DNA from: Dictyocoela muelleri | Taxonomy: Eukaryota; Microsporidia | Assembly: GCA_016256075.1 (NCBI GenBank) | Contig: SDVU01000099.1 | Location: forward strand, 1 to 21,048 | Length of the DNA stretch: 21,048 nt | Reading direction: 5' to 3' | Shown here: in pieces, positions 1 to 8,781 of the stretch | How positions within the stretch are numbered: position 1 is the first letter of the stretch | How the letters are laid out: every line of letters begins with the position of its first letter | Position numbers and translations under genes: made by a program | Notes under the pieces: generated by a model | Told to the model about the DNA's origin: nothing | What the model saw: the letters and a program-made list of their open reading frames with translations, nothing else | The model's database searches: none

Positions 1-143
1 GTATACAGCTGGGCTTCTGGGTAGCTTAGGAAGTGACGTATTATTGGAACACCAGGAACCAAAGGTCATAAGACTATTGTTGGAGACAACTCTCCGGGTT
101 GGCAGCTATGGATGTTGTCAGCATGTAATATATAATATATATA
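1..143 (+). mobile_element. SINE copy 1, 3' part only (cut by window edge)
   Basis: This is the 3' third of the dispersed 460-bp repeat found through the window. It shares the blocks GGGTAGCTTAGGAAGTGACG, GAACCAAAGGTCATAAGAC and GGATGTTGTCAGCATGTAAT with the full copy at 3717-4174 and ends in a TA-rich tail. The 5' part, which should carry the tRNA-like head, lies outside the window. Confidence 0.85.
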
Positions 144-1000
144 GCTTATTTTTTAGCATATATTTTTGAACGCATTTTTAACTTTTATTTTTTAACTCTT
201 ATTTATAAACAATAATTTTTAGCTCTTTTTTTTTATAACCATTTATTTTAAAACTTTGTTAAAAAAAAAGGGTTAAAATATATGCGATAAAAAAAATGTA
301 AAAAAAATTTAAAATAATTTTTTTAAAAAATAAGTGATATAATGTTATGTTTCAGAAATGAGGGCTAAAATATTGTTGTAAAATGTGTTAAAAAAGGGCT
401 AAAAAATGGGTTAAAAAATGGAAGCTAAAATGTAATGTTAATAATGATTGTAAAAAATGAGGGTTAAAATATAATATTTAAAAGTATTAAAATATAATTG
501 TTAAAATATTTGTTAAAATTCAGAGTTAAAAAAATAAGAGCTTAAATATGCGAGCTAAAATATAGAAAAATGAGGGACCAATACACCGACGGAAATAGGG
601 TAAAAATAAGAGTTATAATTTAGGTCCAAAAAATAAAGGTAAAAAATGGGGGGGGGGCTAAAAAAGGGTTAAAAAATAAGGGTTTAAAAATTGAGACTAA
701 AGCATAATGTTAAAAAAAAGGGTTAAAATGAGGTTTTTTAAAATAGTTAAAAATGTGGGCTAAAAATAAGGGTTAAAAATGGGGTGGAATTAAGGAAAAA
801 AAAGGTTGCAATTGAAGGGTTGACATATAAGGATTAAAAATAATGGTTTGAAAAGAATGGTAAAAAAATAAGGGTTAAGAATTAATTAATCAATGCGTAT
901 TTTCCGTATAATCTATAACTCTGAAAAATAGGTCTTTTAGTCTGGTAGAAAAGGGTCTATAACTTTTAAAGAAATGGGTCTATAACTTAGTAAACCCCTA
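144..1000. repeat. degenerate G/A-rich tandem array
   Basis: After a short AT-rich lead, about 240-890 is built from degenerate units of roughly 9-14 bases on the theme AGGGTTAAAAA or GGGCTAAAAA, including an eight-base G run near 650. No reading frame of note is present. The unit recalls a G-rich simple array but does not match the TTAGG-type telomere repeat in regular register, so I read it as decayed subtelomere-like or satellite sequence at most. Confidence 0.6.
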
Positions 1001-1879
1001 TATTGCAACATTGAATATAATGATGTAACGATAGGAGTATAAGAATATGATGAGAGTAATTGAATATTCAACAAGGGGAATATATTAATGCAAAAGGTGG
1101 TTATTATACTGCAACGTGGGAAGTATACTAATGAAACAGGATGTAATCAAAAGTGACTCTATAAAAATGACAATACACAATATAAAATTAACTGAGTCGT
1201 CTATAAAAATGAAAAGAGTCATCAAAAAAATGGAAAGAATTGTCTATATATTGAAAAGACTTATATATAATAATGAAAAGGGCTGTAAAGTGTTTATCAA
1301 AAATTATTAATTATTTGTAAAAAAAACAGTAATTAATAAATAAAATATTTTTTTTTATGCAAAAATGATTTAGAGTTTTTACAAATTAAAAAAAATTTAT
1401 GAAAAACAATTTAATTTTTTTTAAAAAAAACATTGAAAAATATAATTTTTTTGAAAAATTTGAGAAAAATTTCGAGAAAGATGTCAAAAAAAAAGAAAAA
1501 AATAGGAATGAGCATCTATTTTTTTGTTCAAAATCGTTTAAGGGTTTGCATAAATCATTTATGTCTTGTTCATTTTTATGTCGTCACACAGTAAATACCT
1601 AAAATATGTTTTTTTTTTGAATTTTTTTTTGATCTTTTTTTTATTTTTAACATCAAATGGTTGCGAAAACACGTTTTAATATAAATTTAAAATTATTTAA
1701 TTTTAATAAATTTATTGATTTTAATTAATATTATTTTATTTCACATTTTAACCTATATATTATAAAGCTAAACTGTATTATTAAATTTTACAAATTTTAA
1801 CGCAAAAACAATTAGCATTTTAAATTGTTTCATTGGAAACATTATCAAATAGACATTTAATTTATTAATATTTCATATT
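1001..1879. other. AT-rich spacer without a recognisable gene
   Basis: Two short open frames (1116-1310 and 1399-1602) consist almost entirely of Lys, Asn, Ile and Phe, as expected of random AT-rich DNA, and resemble no family I recognise. Around 1160-1290 there are loose repeats of CTATAAAAATGA spaced by about 45 bases. Nothing else is seen. Confidence 0.5.
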
Positions 1880-2333
1880 GAGCCTGATAGCATAGTGACT
1901 ACAACGTTTGAATGTAAAATTTAAGTATCGTGTTCGAATACCGCTGACTTCACTCTTTAATAAATAATGAGAGAATGAAATTAAGCGGTCAAAAACTATC
2001 TAAATATAGTTTAATATATAGTTGATCCAGTGTGGTATAGCTGATTAAGACTTGGTCTAATATGACAATGAAACAGAAGGGACTCTTCTAGGTGTGGGAT
2101 GAGTAGGCAACGTATCTCGGCAGAAAGTAGAGATAATAAAATTTCATGAAATAGCCTCTAATTACCTGTATCCTGCCGAGTCATTGATAAAACAAAAACT
2201 CGTATATGCTGGGGTTGCTTAGGAAGTGACGTATTAATGGAACAGCAAGAACCAAAGGTCTAAAGTCCAAGTTTAAATACAACTCTCCGGGTTTTCAGCT
2301 ATGGATGTTGTCAGCATGTAATATATATATATA
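1880..2333 (+). mobile_element. SINE copy 2, full-length, diverged
   Basis: This is a full-length copy of the tRNA-headed repeat. The head GATAGCATAGTGACTA is a decayed A box and GTGTTCGAATACCGC a near-intact B box. The body blocks (AAGCGGTCA, GACTTGGTCTAATATGACAA, CCTGCCGAGTCATTGATAAA, GGAAGTGACGTATTAATGGA) follow in the usual order, and it ends in GCATGTAATATATATATA. A 9-bp match, TTTCATATT, lies directly before it (1871-1879) and again after a longer TA tail (2361-2369), a candidate target duplication. It faces copy 3 tail to tail. Confidence 0.85.
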
Positions 2334-2484
2334 TGAAAAATATATATATTTATATATATTTTTCATATTTATTTTTCATATTTTTTTTGTAGCCAAAACA
2401 AAAAAAATAGCTTTTTTATGTTTTTTTTATAATTTACATTCTTTGCAACAATTATTTGATATGCATTTATATAAAATTCTCTCA

Positions 2485-2495
2485 TAGTATTAACT
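2485..2495. repeat. target-site duplication, 3' side of SINE copy 3
   Basis: TAGTATTAACT here is repeated exactly at 2958-2968, one base beyond the 5' end of SINE copy 3. A perfect 11-base pair at exactly these places is the mark of target-primed insertion by LINE machinery. Confidence 0.75.
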
Positions 2496-2957
2496 ATATA
2501 TATTACATGCTGACAACATCTATAGCTGCTAACCCGGATAGTTGTCTCCAACCATAATCTTATGACTTTTGGTTCCTGATATTCCGATAATACGTCACTT
2601 CCTAAGCTACCCAGAAGCCCAGCTGTATACGCGATTTTCGTATTATCAATGACTCGGCAGGATACAGGTAATTAAGGCTTTTATATGATATTTTATTTAT
2701 CACTACTTTTTGCCGAGATGCGTCGCCGCACTCTTCCCCACACCTAGGAGAGTCTCTTCTATTTCATTGTTATATTAGACTAAGTCTTAATCAGCTATAC
2801 TACACTGGAACAACTGTATATTAATACTAATTTTTCATAGTTTTTGACCGCTTAATGTCATTCCTGCATTATTTATTAAAGAATGAAATCAGCGGGATTC
2901 GAACCACTATACTTAAATTTTACATTCAAGAGGTTTAATCACTGAGCTATCTGGCCT
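2496..2957 (-). mobile_element. SINE copy 3, full-length, with 11-bp target duplication
   Basis: This is a full-length copy on the minus strand, about 462 bp. Read on its own strand it starts AAGGCCAGATAGCTCAGTGA (A box TAGCTCAGTGA), has a B box GGTTCGAATCC, then the conserved body, and ends in a TA-rich tail. It is flanked by the exact 11-bp duplication TAGTATTAACT (2485-2495 and 2958-2968). This is the best-bounded copy and defines both ends of the family: the 5' end at GGCC and the 3' end in the TA tail. Confidence 0.92.
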
Positions 2958-2968
2958 TAGTATTAACT
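2958..2968. repeat. target-site duplication, 5' side of SINE copy 3
   Basis: This is the second copy of TAGTATTAACT, the partner of 2485-2495, and it bounds the tRNA-like end of the SINE. Confidence 0.75.
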
Positions 2969-3488
2969 TTTAAATATAAGTTTTATGCCGAACTACAGTT
3001 ATCGCACAGGATTTTATCTTTTTTATTACATTATAAACAATTTTATTTTTTTTCTCACTTTTAGAACGCTCATTTGCAATATGAACATTGATTATTAATT
3101 TTATGTTTATTTTAAAAATGAAAGTTTGATTTTGTTTGCTTTTATGCGCACCTTATAAATTTGCAATTTTTTTAAGTGGGCATAAAACCGAACAAGACCC
3201 AATTATTTAATATATAATATTTATGTATAATAGAAACATATTACATTTTATTTTATAATATATAATTTTAACATATAATATATAATATTTCATATGATAT
3301 AAACATATTATATAAAATATATAATATGTAATACATTCTGAAAATATCCATAATTTTTATCAATTAGAGTTGCTATTCCCATATTCTCTAATATTTTATT
3401 TTCTGGTACTAATTTTATAAGTAAATTATTAATCTACATAGTTTTTTTGCAGTATTGTGATTTTTTTTTTATCAATGTATATGCACGA
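2969..3488. other. AT-rich spacer, no gene seen
   Basis: The stretch is AT-rich. About 3200-3330 is a run of ATATAATA-type simple sequence in which TATAATATATAAT recurs. No frame of coding character or RNA gene is visible. Confidence 0.5.
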
Positions 3489-3700
3489 TGCCTATAATTA
3501 GAGGCATATTAAAAATCTTTTGTATATATAAACTACTTTTAGTTAAGTCGCGGTCCTCACATCACATTTCCTATGTGAGTCTATTATGCTTCACTGTCAA
3601 AAAATACCAAGTCTTTTCAGTCACAACACCAGAACAGTTGTATATACATACTAATAATTCTATATATAATTGGCCGCTTTATTTCAAGCGCTTTTATTAA
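3489..3700 (-). mobile_element. old, decayed SINE fragment
   Basis: On the minus strand this aligns with the middle of the SINE. Plus-strand landmarks in order are ATAATTAGAGGCATATT, GTCGCGGTCCTCACA, ACCAAGTCTTTTCAGTC, CAGAACAGTTGTATATACAT and TTGGCCGCTTTA. They match the SINE blocks around GTAATTAGAGGC, GTCGCCGCACTC, ACCAAGTCTTAATCAG, GGAACAACTGTATAT and GACCGCTTAA. Divergence is far higher than in copies 2-4, so this is an older insertion. A 70-codon open frame across it (3488-3700) is incidental. Confidence 0.7.
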
Positions 3701-3716
3701 TAATGAGACGCCTTCA

Positions 3717-4174
3717 GGCCAGATACCTCAGTGGTTAACACTCTTAAATGTTAAAGTTAAGTATCATGGTTTGAATCCGTTCGTCTCTCTTTAATAAATA
3801 ATGAGGGGATGACATTAAGCGGTCATAACTATATAATTATAGTATAAAATACAGTTGTTCCAGTGTGTATAGCTGATTAAGATTGGTCTAGTATGACAAT
3901 GTAGCTGAAGAGACTCTCTTAGGTGTGTGGTGTAGTGCGGCAACGCATCGCGGCAAAAAGTAGTGAAAAAGAAAAATTCATGAAAAACCTCTAATTACCT
4001 GTATCTTGCCGTGTCATTGATAAAACGAAAATCGCGTATACATATGGGCTTTTGGGTAGCTTAGGAAGTGACGTATTATTAGAACACCAGAAACCAAAGG
4101 TCATAAGACTATGGTTGGAGACAACTCTCTGGGTTGGCAGCTATGGATGTTGTCAGCATGTAATATATATATAT
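3717..4174 (+). mobile_element. SINE copy 4, full-length
   Basis: This 458-bp copy starts GGCCAGATACCTCAGTGGTT (A box) with GGTTTGAATCC as the B box, continues through AATAATGAGGGGATGACATT, AAGCGGTCATAACTATATAA and TTGTTCCAGTGTGTATAGCT, and ends GTTGTCAGCATGTAATATAT plus tail. It is one of the best-preserved copies. No clear target duplication was found. Its tail lies 0.2 kb from the 3' end of the Chs7-like gene. Confidence 0.92.
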
Positions 4175-4386
4175 AAAGTTAAATGTACAAATAAAATATC
4201 AGAAAGTATAAATAAAATATCAAAAGATATAAATATTTGAAAATAATAACTGAATAATAAATAATCGCAATGATCAACAATCAATAAACATTATTTTATA
4301 ATCCTTTTTAAAAAAAATCTTTTTAAGCAAATTTTTTATTTTCTAAATTTAGATATTTTAAAAAAATTTATCTCAATACATTCATT

Positions 4387-5211
4387 TTAATTCATAATTA
4401 AAAATGTACATTCCGCCTCATCACTACAAATAGACAACCAATACTTATGAATCATCACAACTGTACAAAACCCAAACAAATGGAAGAAAAACAGACCATC
4501 AAGATAACCATTAGTCAGCCATGCCAAAATTTCACCACCAATAAACAAAGGCAACCCTGTCAGCATAAAAAATGCAAGTGCAATATTCAAAGTCCAAAAT
4601 ACCCAAATTTCCAAATTAAGACTTTTTATACTCACTAATTGTTTCAAATAATACAAAAACGCAATAAAAACGTTCACACCAAACGTAAAAGCGAAAATCA
4701 AAACACAATTTTTCAATTTGACAAGATAAAAAAACAAAACAACAAATCCTGTAGAATATGCAGCACTAAGAAAACGCAAAATATTCAACGGACTTAAAAA
4801 CTTCATTCTCATAAAAGTAGTACTTAAAAAGTTTCCCAATAACAAACTAAAAAAACATGTATTCATGATTGATAGCTCAAAAGGAACAAGCATCTTAAAT
4901 AGCTTAGGCTGGATATTTAAAAGAACATCGCTCAGCAATAATAGTTCGATAATGTTTAAAGACAAATAAAGATAAAAGAAAAAAGAAAGTTCGTTCCTAC
5001 CAATACCTGAATACATTTTCTTTGTATTTATTATCAAACGTATCACACAAATAGAAATTATCAATATAAGACATAAATTGGCTAAAGATGGAATATACAA
5101 GTTTAATATCGAAATTCCACGACTAGTAAATGGTGTATTCGTTGGCTTTACCAATCTACAGATCGGCAAATTTAAAAGGTAACATGTATGGTCAAGATTT
5201 ATAACTTCCAT
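4387..5211 (-). CDS. CHS7: Chs7-like chitin synthase export chaperone
   Basis: Chs7-family proteins sit in the ER membrane and let chitin synthase fold and leave for the cell surface; in a microsporidian the likely end product is the chitin layer of the spore wall. The protein is 274 aa, somewhat shorter than my recollection of the yeast protein. An N-terminal CYLLNLPICRLVK (10-22) fits the family's Cys-rich start, YSGIGRNELSFFFYLYL (67-83) matches the yeast YTAIGRKEMLMFFYLYM block, and YLDGLFFFHLFGFCTVVMIH (236-255) matches the yeast YIDGLFF block. About seven hydrophobic segments are visible (near 42-63, 75-95, 108-130, 145-165, 168-187, 202-224, 235-257). I chose the ATG at 5209-5211: the frame runs 15 codons further upstream but only to a TTG, and the family similarity begins after this Met. 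No C-run precedes the start. Family matches are from memory, not a search. Confidence 0.88.
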   Translation of the reverse strand: MEVINLDHTCYLLNLPICRLVKPTNTPFTSRGISILNLYIPSLANLCLILIISICVIRLIINTKKMYSGIGRNELSFFFYLYLSLNIIELLLLSDVLLNIQPKLFKMLVPFELSIMNTCFFSLLLGNFLSTTFMRMKFLSPLNILRFLSAAYSTGFVVLFFYLVKLKNCVLIFAFTFGVNVFIAFLYYLKQLVSIKSLNLEIWVFWTLNIALAFFMLTGLPLFIGGEILAWLTNGYLDGLFFFHLFGFCTVVMIHKYWLSICSDEAECTFLIMN

Positions 5212-5842
5212 AAAAAACAACAAAAAATAAAATTTAAGGTTTTTAATTAAAATCAAAAGGTTAAAAATTGAATTTAAATGTAAAAAATTAAAATGGAAAT
5301 GAAAAATGAAAATTAAAATGAAAATAATGAAGATGAATGAATGTTTAATGATTTTAATTATTACAAATATAAATGTAATAACAATGAATCTCTATGTTCT
5401 TTAATAAATTTTATGATCTTTATTGTAAAAAAAATCATAAAAAAGTATAAAATAGTAAATATGGACATTTTAAAATGTTATATTGATCAATCAATAATTA
5501 AAAAATGCTAAATTTACTATTTAAAAAGTATAAATTGTAAAGATGATTATTTTAAACTTTAAATTTGTTTTTATCATCTTTTAATTCAATTTAAACTTAT
5601 AAATGGTAATTTTAAAATAAAAAGTAATTTTAAATTTAAAGAATTTATGATTAATAACTAGAAATGTCAAAATCGTGATTTTACATGAAGTTACAAGAAT
5701 TTGTAAAAAAGATTATAAACGTATTTTTTGCACTATAACTCCTAAATGGTTAGCAAAAAAGTTCTAAAAAATCAATAGTACTTGAATGCGTAAATTTGGA
5801 GAAACACAAATTTTTCGAACATCATACTGAAGAATTTTTTGC
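5212..5842. other. AT-rich upstream region of the Chs7-like gene, no gene seen
   Basis: From about 5270 to 5345 there is low-complexity AAATG/AAAATTAAAATG sequence, then AT-rich DNA with weak inverted repeats (for example AAATAGTAAAT near 5450 and ATTTACTATTT near 5512). No coding frame is present. Any promoter for the minus-strand Chs7-like gene should lie in the first part. Confidence 0.45.
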
Positions 5843-5922
5843 GATCTAGTATTTTTGCATCGTACGAATGAAAATTTACTGTTGATAGTCATAGAGCATA
5901 AAAAAAATGTTTTTTACGCGAT
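5843..5922 (+). repeat. dispersed direct repeat, copy A
   Basis: About 80 bases here match 6752-6829 in the same direction. Shared landmarks are AGTATTTTTG, GTTGATA-TCATAGAGC and AAAA-ATGTTTT followed by GCGAT. The copies flank the foldback element at 6122-6543. The unit is unidentified. Confidence 0.65.
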
Positions 5923-6112
5923 AATAGTTCGGCTCATTTTTCGTCCGGGTGAAAAATGAAAACCTTTTTACCTGATGGTGCAAAATATCTTGAAAATATT
6001 ATTAAAGAACAAATTATTATTTTTTTAAGAATTTTGATTTTTATTAAAAAATTAGTTAAAAAATATAAAAATTTTCACAACTTATGAACGTTGATCCTAC
6101 ATGTATAAATAA

Positions 6113-6121
6113 TAGAAAGCA
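6113..6121. repeat. 9-bp target duplication, left
   Basis: TAGAAAGCA is repeated exactly at 6544-6552 and bounds the inverted-repeat element between them. Confidence 0.8.
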
Positions 6122-6543
6122 GTTCTTACTGAGTCTTCAGATCTTCAGATTTGTAAATTCCAATTGATAAGAGCAGAGAGCATGTTTCTTATTTCAAATA
6201 AGCTTAAAATCGCGAAATAAATCGATATATATATATAATAAATATCATCCCATTTCATTATACTTTAGGTTTTCCAAAAAATATGTGTAGCAACATTTTT
6301 GAAAAACTTAAAGTAAAATGAAATGGGTGGGTATTATAAATATTTATTTTGGGATTTTATGCTTTTTTTTGAAATAAGAAACATGCTCTCTGCTCTTATC
6401 AATTGGAATTTACAAATCCGAAATATATATTATATCGATTTATTTCGCGATTTTAAGCCTATTTGAAATAAGAAACATAGTCAATATTCTTACAAATTGG
6501 GCTTTACAAATCCAAGGGTGGTACTGAAGGTCTGGTAAGAACC
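6122..6543. mobile_element. nonautonomous foldback (MITE-like) element, 9-bp TSD
   Basis: This 422-bp element has inverted arms of about 110 bp: left from 6122 (GTTCTTACTGAG) to about 6230, right from about 6425 to 6543 (minus strand GGTTCTTACCAGACC). Both arms contain ATTTGTAAA, TTTCTTATTTCAAATA and AAAATCGCGAAATAAATCGA. A third, inner copy of part of the arm lies at about 6365-6420, inverted to the left arm and direct to the right. The exact 9-bp flanking duplication TAGAAAGCA fits the 8-11 bp typical of Mutator-like elements, but no transposase is encoded, so the superfamily is inferred from size alone. Confidence 0.82.
6247..6334. mobile_element. small hairpin element nested in the foldback element
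   Basis: CCCATTTCATTATACTTTAG and, inverted, CCCATTTCATTTTACTTTAA form an 88-bp hairpin inside the larger element. ATAAATAT occurs on both sides (about 6239-6246 and 6336-6343) and may be an 8-bp duplication, though such words are common in AT-rich DNA. It is either a separate tiny MITE or an inner palindrome of the host element. Confidence 0.5.
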
Positions 6544-6552
6544 TAGAAAGCA
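6544..6552. repeat. 9-bp target duplication, right
   Basis: This is the exact repeat of TAGAAAGCA, the partner of 6113-6121. Confidence 0.8.
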
Positions 6553-6751
6553 AAATAAAAACCCAAATATCAATTATAAGTCGTTTTGATACTTTTTATT
6601 AGCTTATCAGGAATATCTACTTTATAAGGTTTAAAAATTTGAAATAAATTTAAATAGTTTTTTTTTCAAAAAAATGGAATTCAAAAAATCAATAATAATT
6701 TCCTTAAATAATATTTTTAAGATAACTACATCATCGAATGAAAAATAGACA

Positions 6752-6829
6752 CAACGAGTATTTTTGTATCATTCGAATTAAATCCTATTGTTGATATTCA
6801 TAGAGCTTAAAAAACATGTTTTAAGCGAT
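6752..6829 (+). repeat. dispersed direct repeat, copy B
   Basis: This is the partner of 5843-5922. Weaker similarity seems to extend upstream (AAAAAATCAATA occurs before both copies), so the full unit may be 150 bp or more. Confidence 0.65.
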
Positions 6830-6930
6830 TTTACATAAATTGGAGAAAATTATTTTATGAAAAAATGAAATTTCCCAGAAGTAAAGTTTTTTTCGTATAA
6901 AAAACCCCTTTTGAAGAAAAGTTGTCAAAA

Positions 6931-7190
6931 GCGGGTACGGGTCAACCGTGTCCTGTCCAAACCGTATCCTAAAAAAATAATTTTAGCCTCATAAAAAATG
7001 GAAATAATTTGGATGAACGGGGAAAATAAAAAAAGAGTACCTTTGATTAATGGCTATTTGTTTTAAATTATTTTTTTATCTTTTTTTTGTTTTAAATATT
7101 TTTTAGGGGTTTAAAATCATTTTTTTAGGACACGTTTGGGACATACAGAACATGGTTGTGAAAGGACAAAACACGGTTGTGACAGAACAA
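6931..7190. mobile_element. inverted-repeat element with subterminal repeats
   Basis: The left arm (about 6942-6985) reads CAACCGTGTCCTGTCC then CCGTATCCTAAAAAAATAAT. The right arm (about 7107-7185) reads, on the minus strand, CACAACCGTGTTTTGTCC, CACAACCATGTTCTGT and ACGTGTCCTAAAAAAATGAT. The motif ACAACCRTGTYYTGT thus recurs as subterminal units. The outer ends and target duplication are not resolved, and the middle is non-coding. It is probably a decayed nonautonomous DNA transposon. Confidence 0.6.
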
Positions 7191-7474
7191 TGTCGGCTCA
7201 GAATCGATAAAAGCGTGTTATAAATCAGAAATTCTATTATCTTAGATAAATAACAAAGAAATTCGCGAAATGTTTACTTTCATAGATTGAAAAATGCATC
7301 AGTAAGTACTTGCAGAAGGTACTTACTAAACAATATGAAAATAGAAACATTTCTAAATCTCAAAGAATATTTTAAAAAATTAAAAAAAATATTTATTTGT
7401 GTTGGAGAAAGTTAGATTAATGGCGGGGGTAATACTTTAATATATTAGCTGGTTTAACACAAACTCTCGAATTA

Positions 7475-8085
7475 AATTTTGTTCTTGATGTATACGCATT
7501 ACCTGCAAATGTTCACATGGATTCGATTCTTGTCAATACAATAATACAAAAATTTTGATAAATATGAAATAAAGATTGAGGATATGTGTTTAGTTATCAG
7601 TGACTCTACTCAATGTATGATTAGCGCATTTAAAAATTGTAATACACAACATTCAATTTTTTTCACAACCTTGCTTCGCACATGTGATACATGATTGTCC
7701 AATGCGAGTAAAAGGTTTTTATAATACCGTTGACAAACATTACAGATGTTAAAACTATTACAGTAAAAATAAAACTATATCATCATTTCTTTCTACCTTT
7801 GCTAAACCACCTGCTGTTTTAGTAACCCGATGGTCGATTTTACTCAGTGCTGCTTTATACCATTGTAAACACTTAACGAAAAGAAACAGTATAATATCAA
7901 GTCTTGTTGATGATAGCATGTTCTTAAAAAAGCAAAAGATTCATTTGTCAAATCTTTATCTATTCAAAGACGCAACAAAGTTTACTTCAAATTATAAATA
8001 CCATATTGATTTGTAAGATAAATTTGAAAATCAAGATGTTAACACGAAAAATGGATTTTGATATTTAAAAACTTCGATTTTTAAA
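7475..8085 (+). pseudogene. hAT-like (DUF659-type) transposase relic
   Basis: Broken pieces on the plus strand keep the order of a hAT-like transposase with a DUF659 domain. VISDSTQCM (from about 7590) fits the catalytic SD-A-M block, CFAHVIHDCP (from about 7672) fits the C-x-AH-x-x-H block, and PPAVLVTRWSILLSAALYHC (from about 7810) fits the conserved PPxPVxTRWGTWLxAAxYYC motif. The pieces lie in more than one frame with stops between them (for example shortly after NTVDKHYRC), so no working protein is made. The transposon's ends are not visible. Family assignment is from motif memory only. Confidence 0.6.
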
Positions 8086-8460
8086 ATGATCCGGCTAGAA
8101 TTACTGAGTATCTACTGAAAAAAATAGATGAAAATGAAATACGTTTATTGTTAAAATAGAATAAAAAACGATCTCGCCGGAAGACTATATTGAATTGAAA
8201 TTTTGTATACTACAACAATACCTGTCTGTCGATCATAGTTTTTCGAAGCACAAAAATGCTAAATTATGATAGAAATTTCGATGTGAATAATGATTTTTAT
8301 TTTTTTTCATATTACTACAATCGATTTAATTAACAAAAAGGATTTTTTCTATTTTAAGTTCGAATTTATAAATGCAAAAAAAATCATAAGTAATTTTTAA
8401 AATATTTCATGCAAATTTTGCATCCATAAAAGTATAATTTTAACCATCCTATATATATTT
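8086..8460. other. AT-rich tail of the hAT-like relic, no gene seen
   Basis: No motif is recognisable. The stretch may contain the decayed C-terminal part and end of the hAT-like element. Confidence 0.4.
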
Positions 8461-8766
8461 CGCGCGCCAACAGTGCTACCATAAAAATTTTATGTAAAAA
8501 CGCTCCATGGAAAAAACCCTGTTCTTTAAATGACTAATAATATTAGTAACAACATAAAAGCTATGTTTTTTTTTGTAAAAAAAATTATAAGTATTATTTT
8601 TTAAAAAAAATATAAATATGTTTTGAAAAAAAAAATTATAAATATTTTTTTTGAAAAAAACGTTGGCCTTTTGTTGTTACTAATATTATTGGTCATTTAA
8701 AGACCCGGGTTCTTTTCCCAGGGTGTTTTTACATAAAAATTTTTATGGTCTAGCTTTAGGCGCGTG
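8461..8766. mobile_element. MITE-like element with about 95-bp inverted repeats
   Basis: This 306-bp palindromic element starts CGCGCGCC and ends GGCGCGTG. Its arms share ACCATAAAAATTTT(T)ATG, TGTAAAAAC, CTTTAAATGAC and AATAATATTAGTAACAAC, and enclose an AT-rich loop (about 8560-8665). The GC-rich tips are striking in this AT-rich setting. No target duplication could be fixed and nothing is encoded. Confidence 0.78.
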
Positions 8767-8781
8767 ATTTAATAAACCTTA

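Noticed and set aside
240-890. Telomere repeat array
   Set aside because: Units on the GGGTTAAAAA theme are too irregular in length and sequence, and are not TTAGG or TTAGGG repeats in register.
1116-1602. Two short Lys/Asn/Phe-rich open frames as small genes
   Set aside because: Composition is that of AT-rich noise, no motif or start signal is present, and the first overlaps loose repeats.
2305-2551. Short open frames on both strands across the SINE junction
   Set aside because: They run through the TA-rich tails of SINE copies 2 and 3 and the spacer, so they have no independent support.
4447-4638. Plus-strand frame inside the Chs7-like gene
   Set aside because: It lies antisense within a well-supported membrane-protein gene and has no family resemblance.
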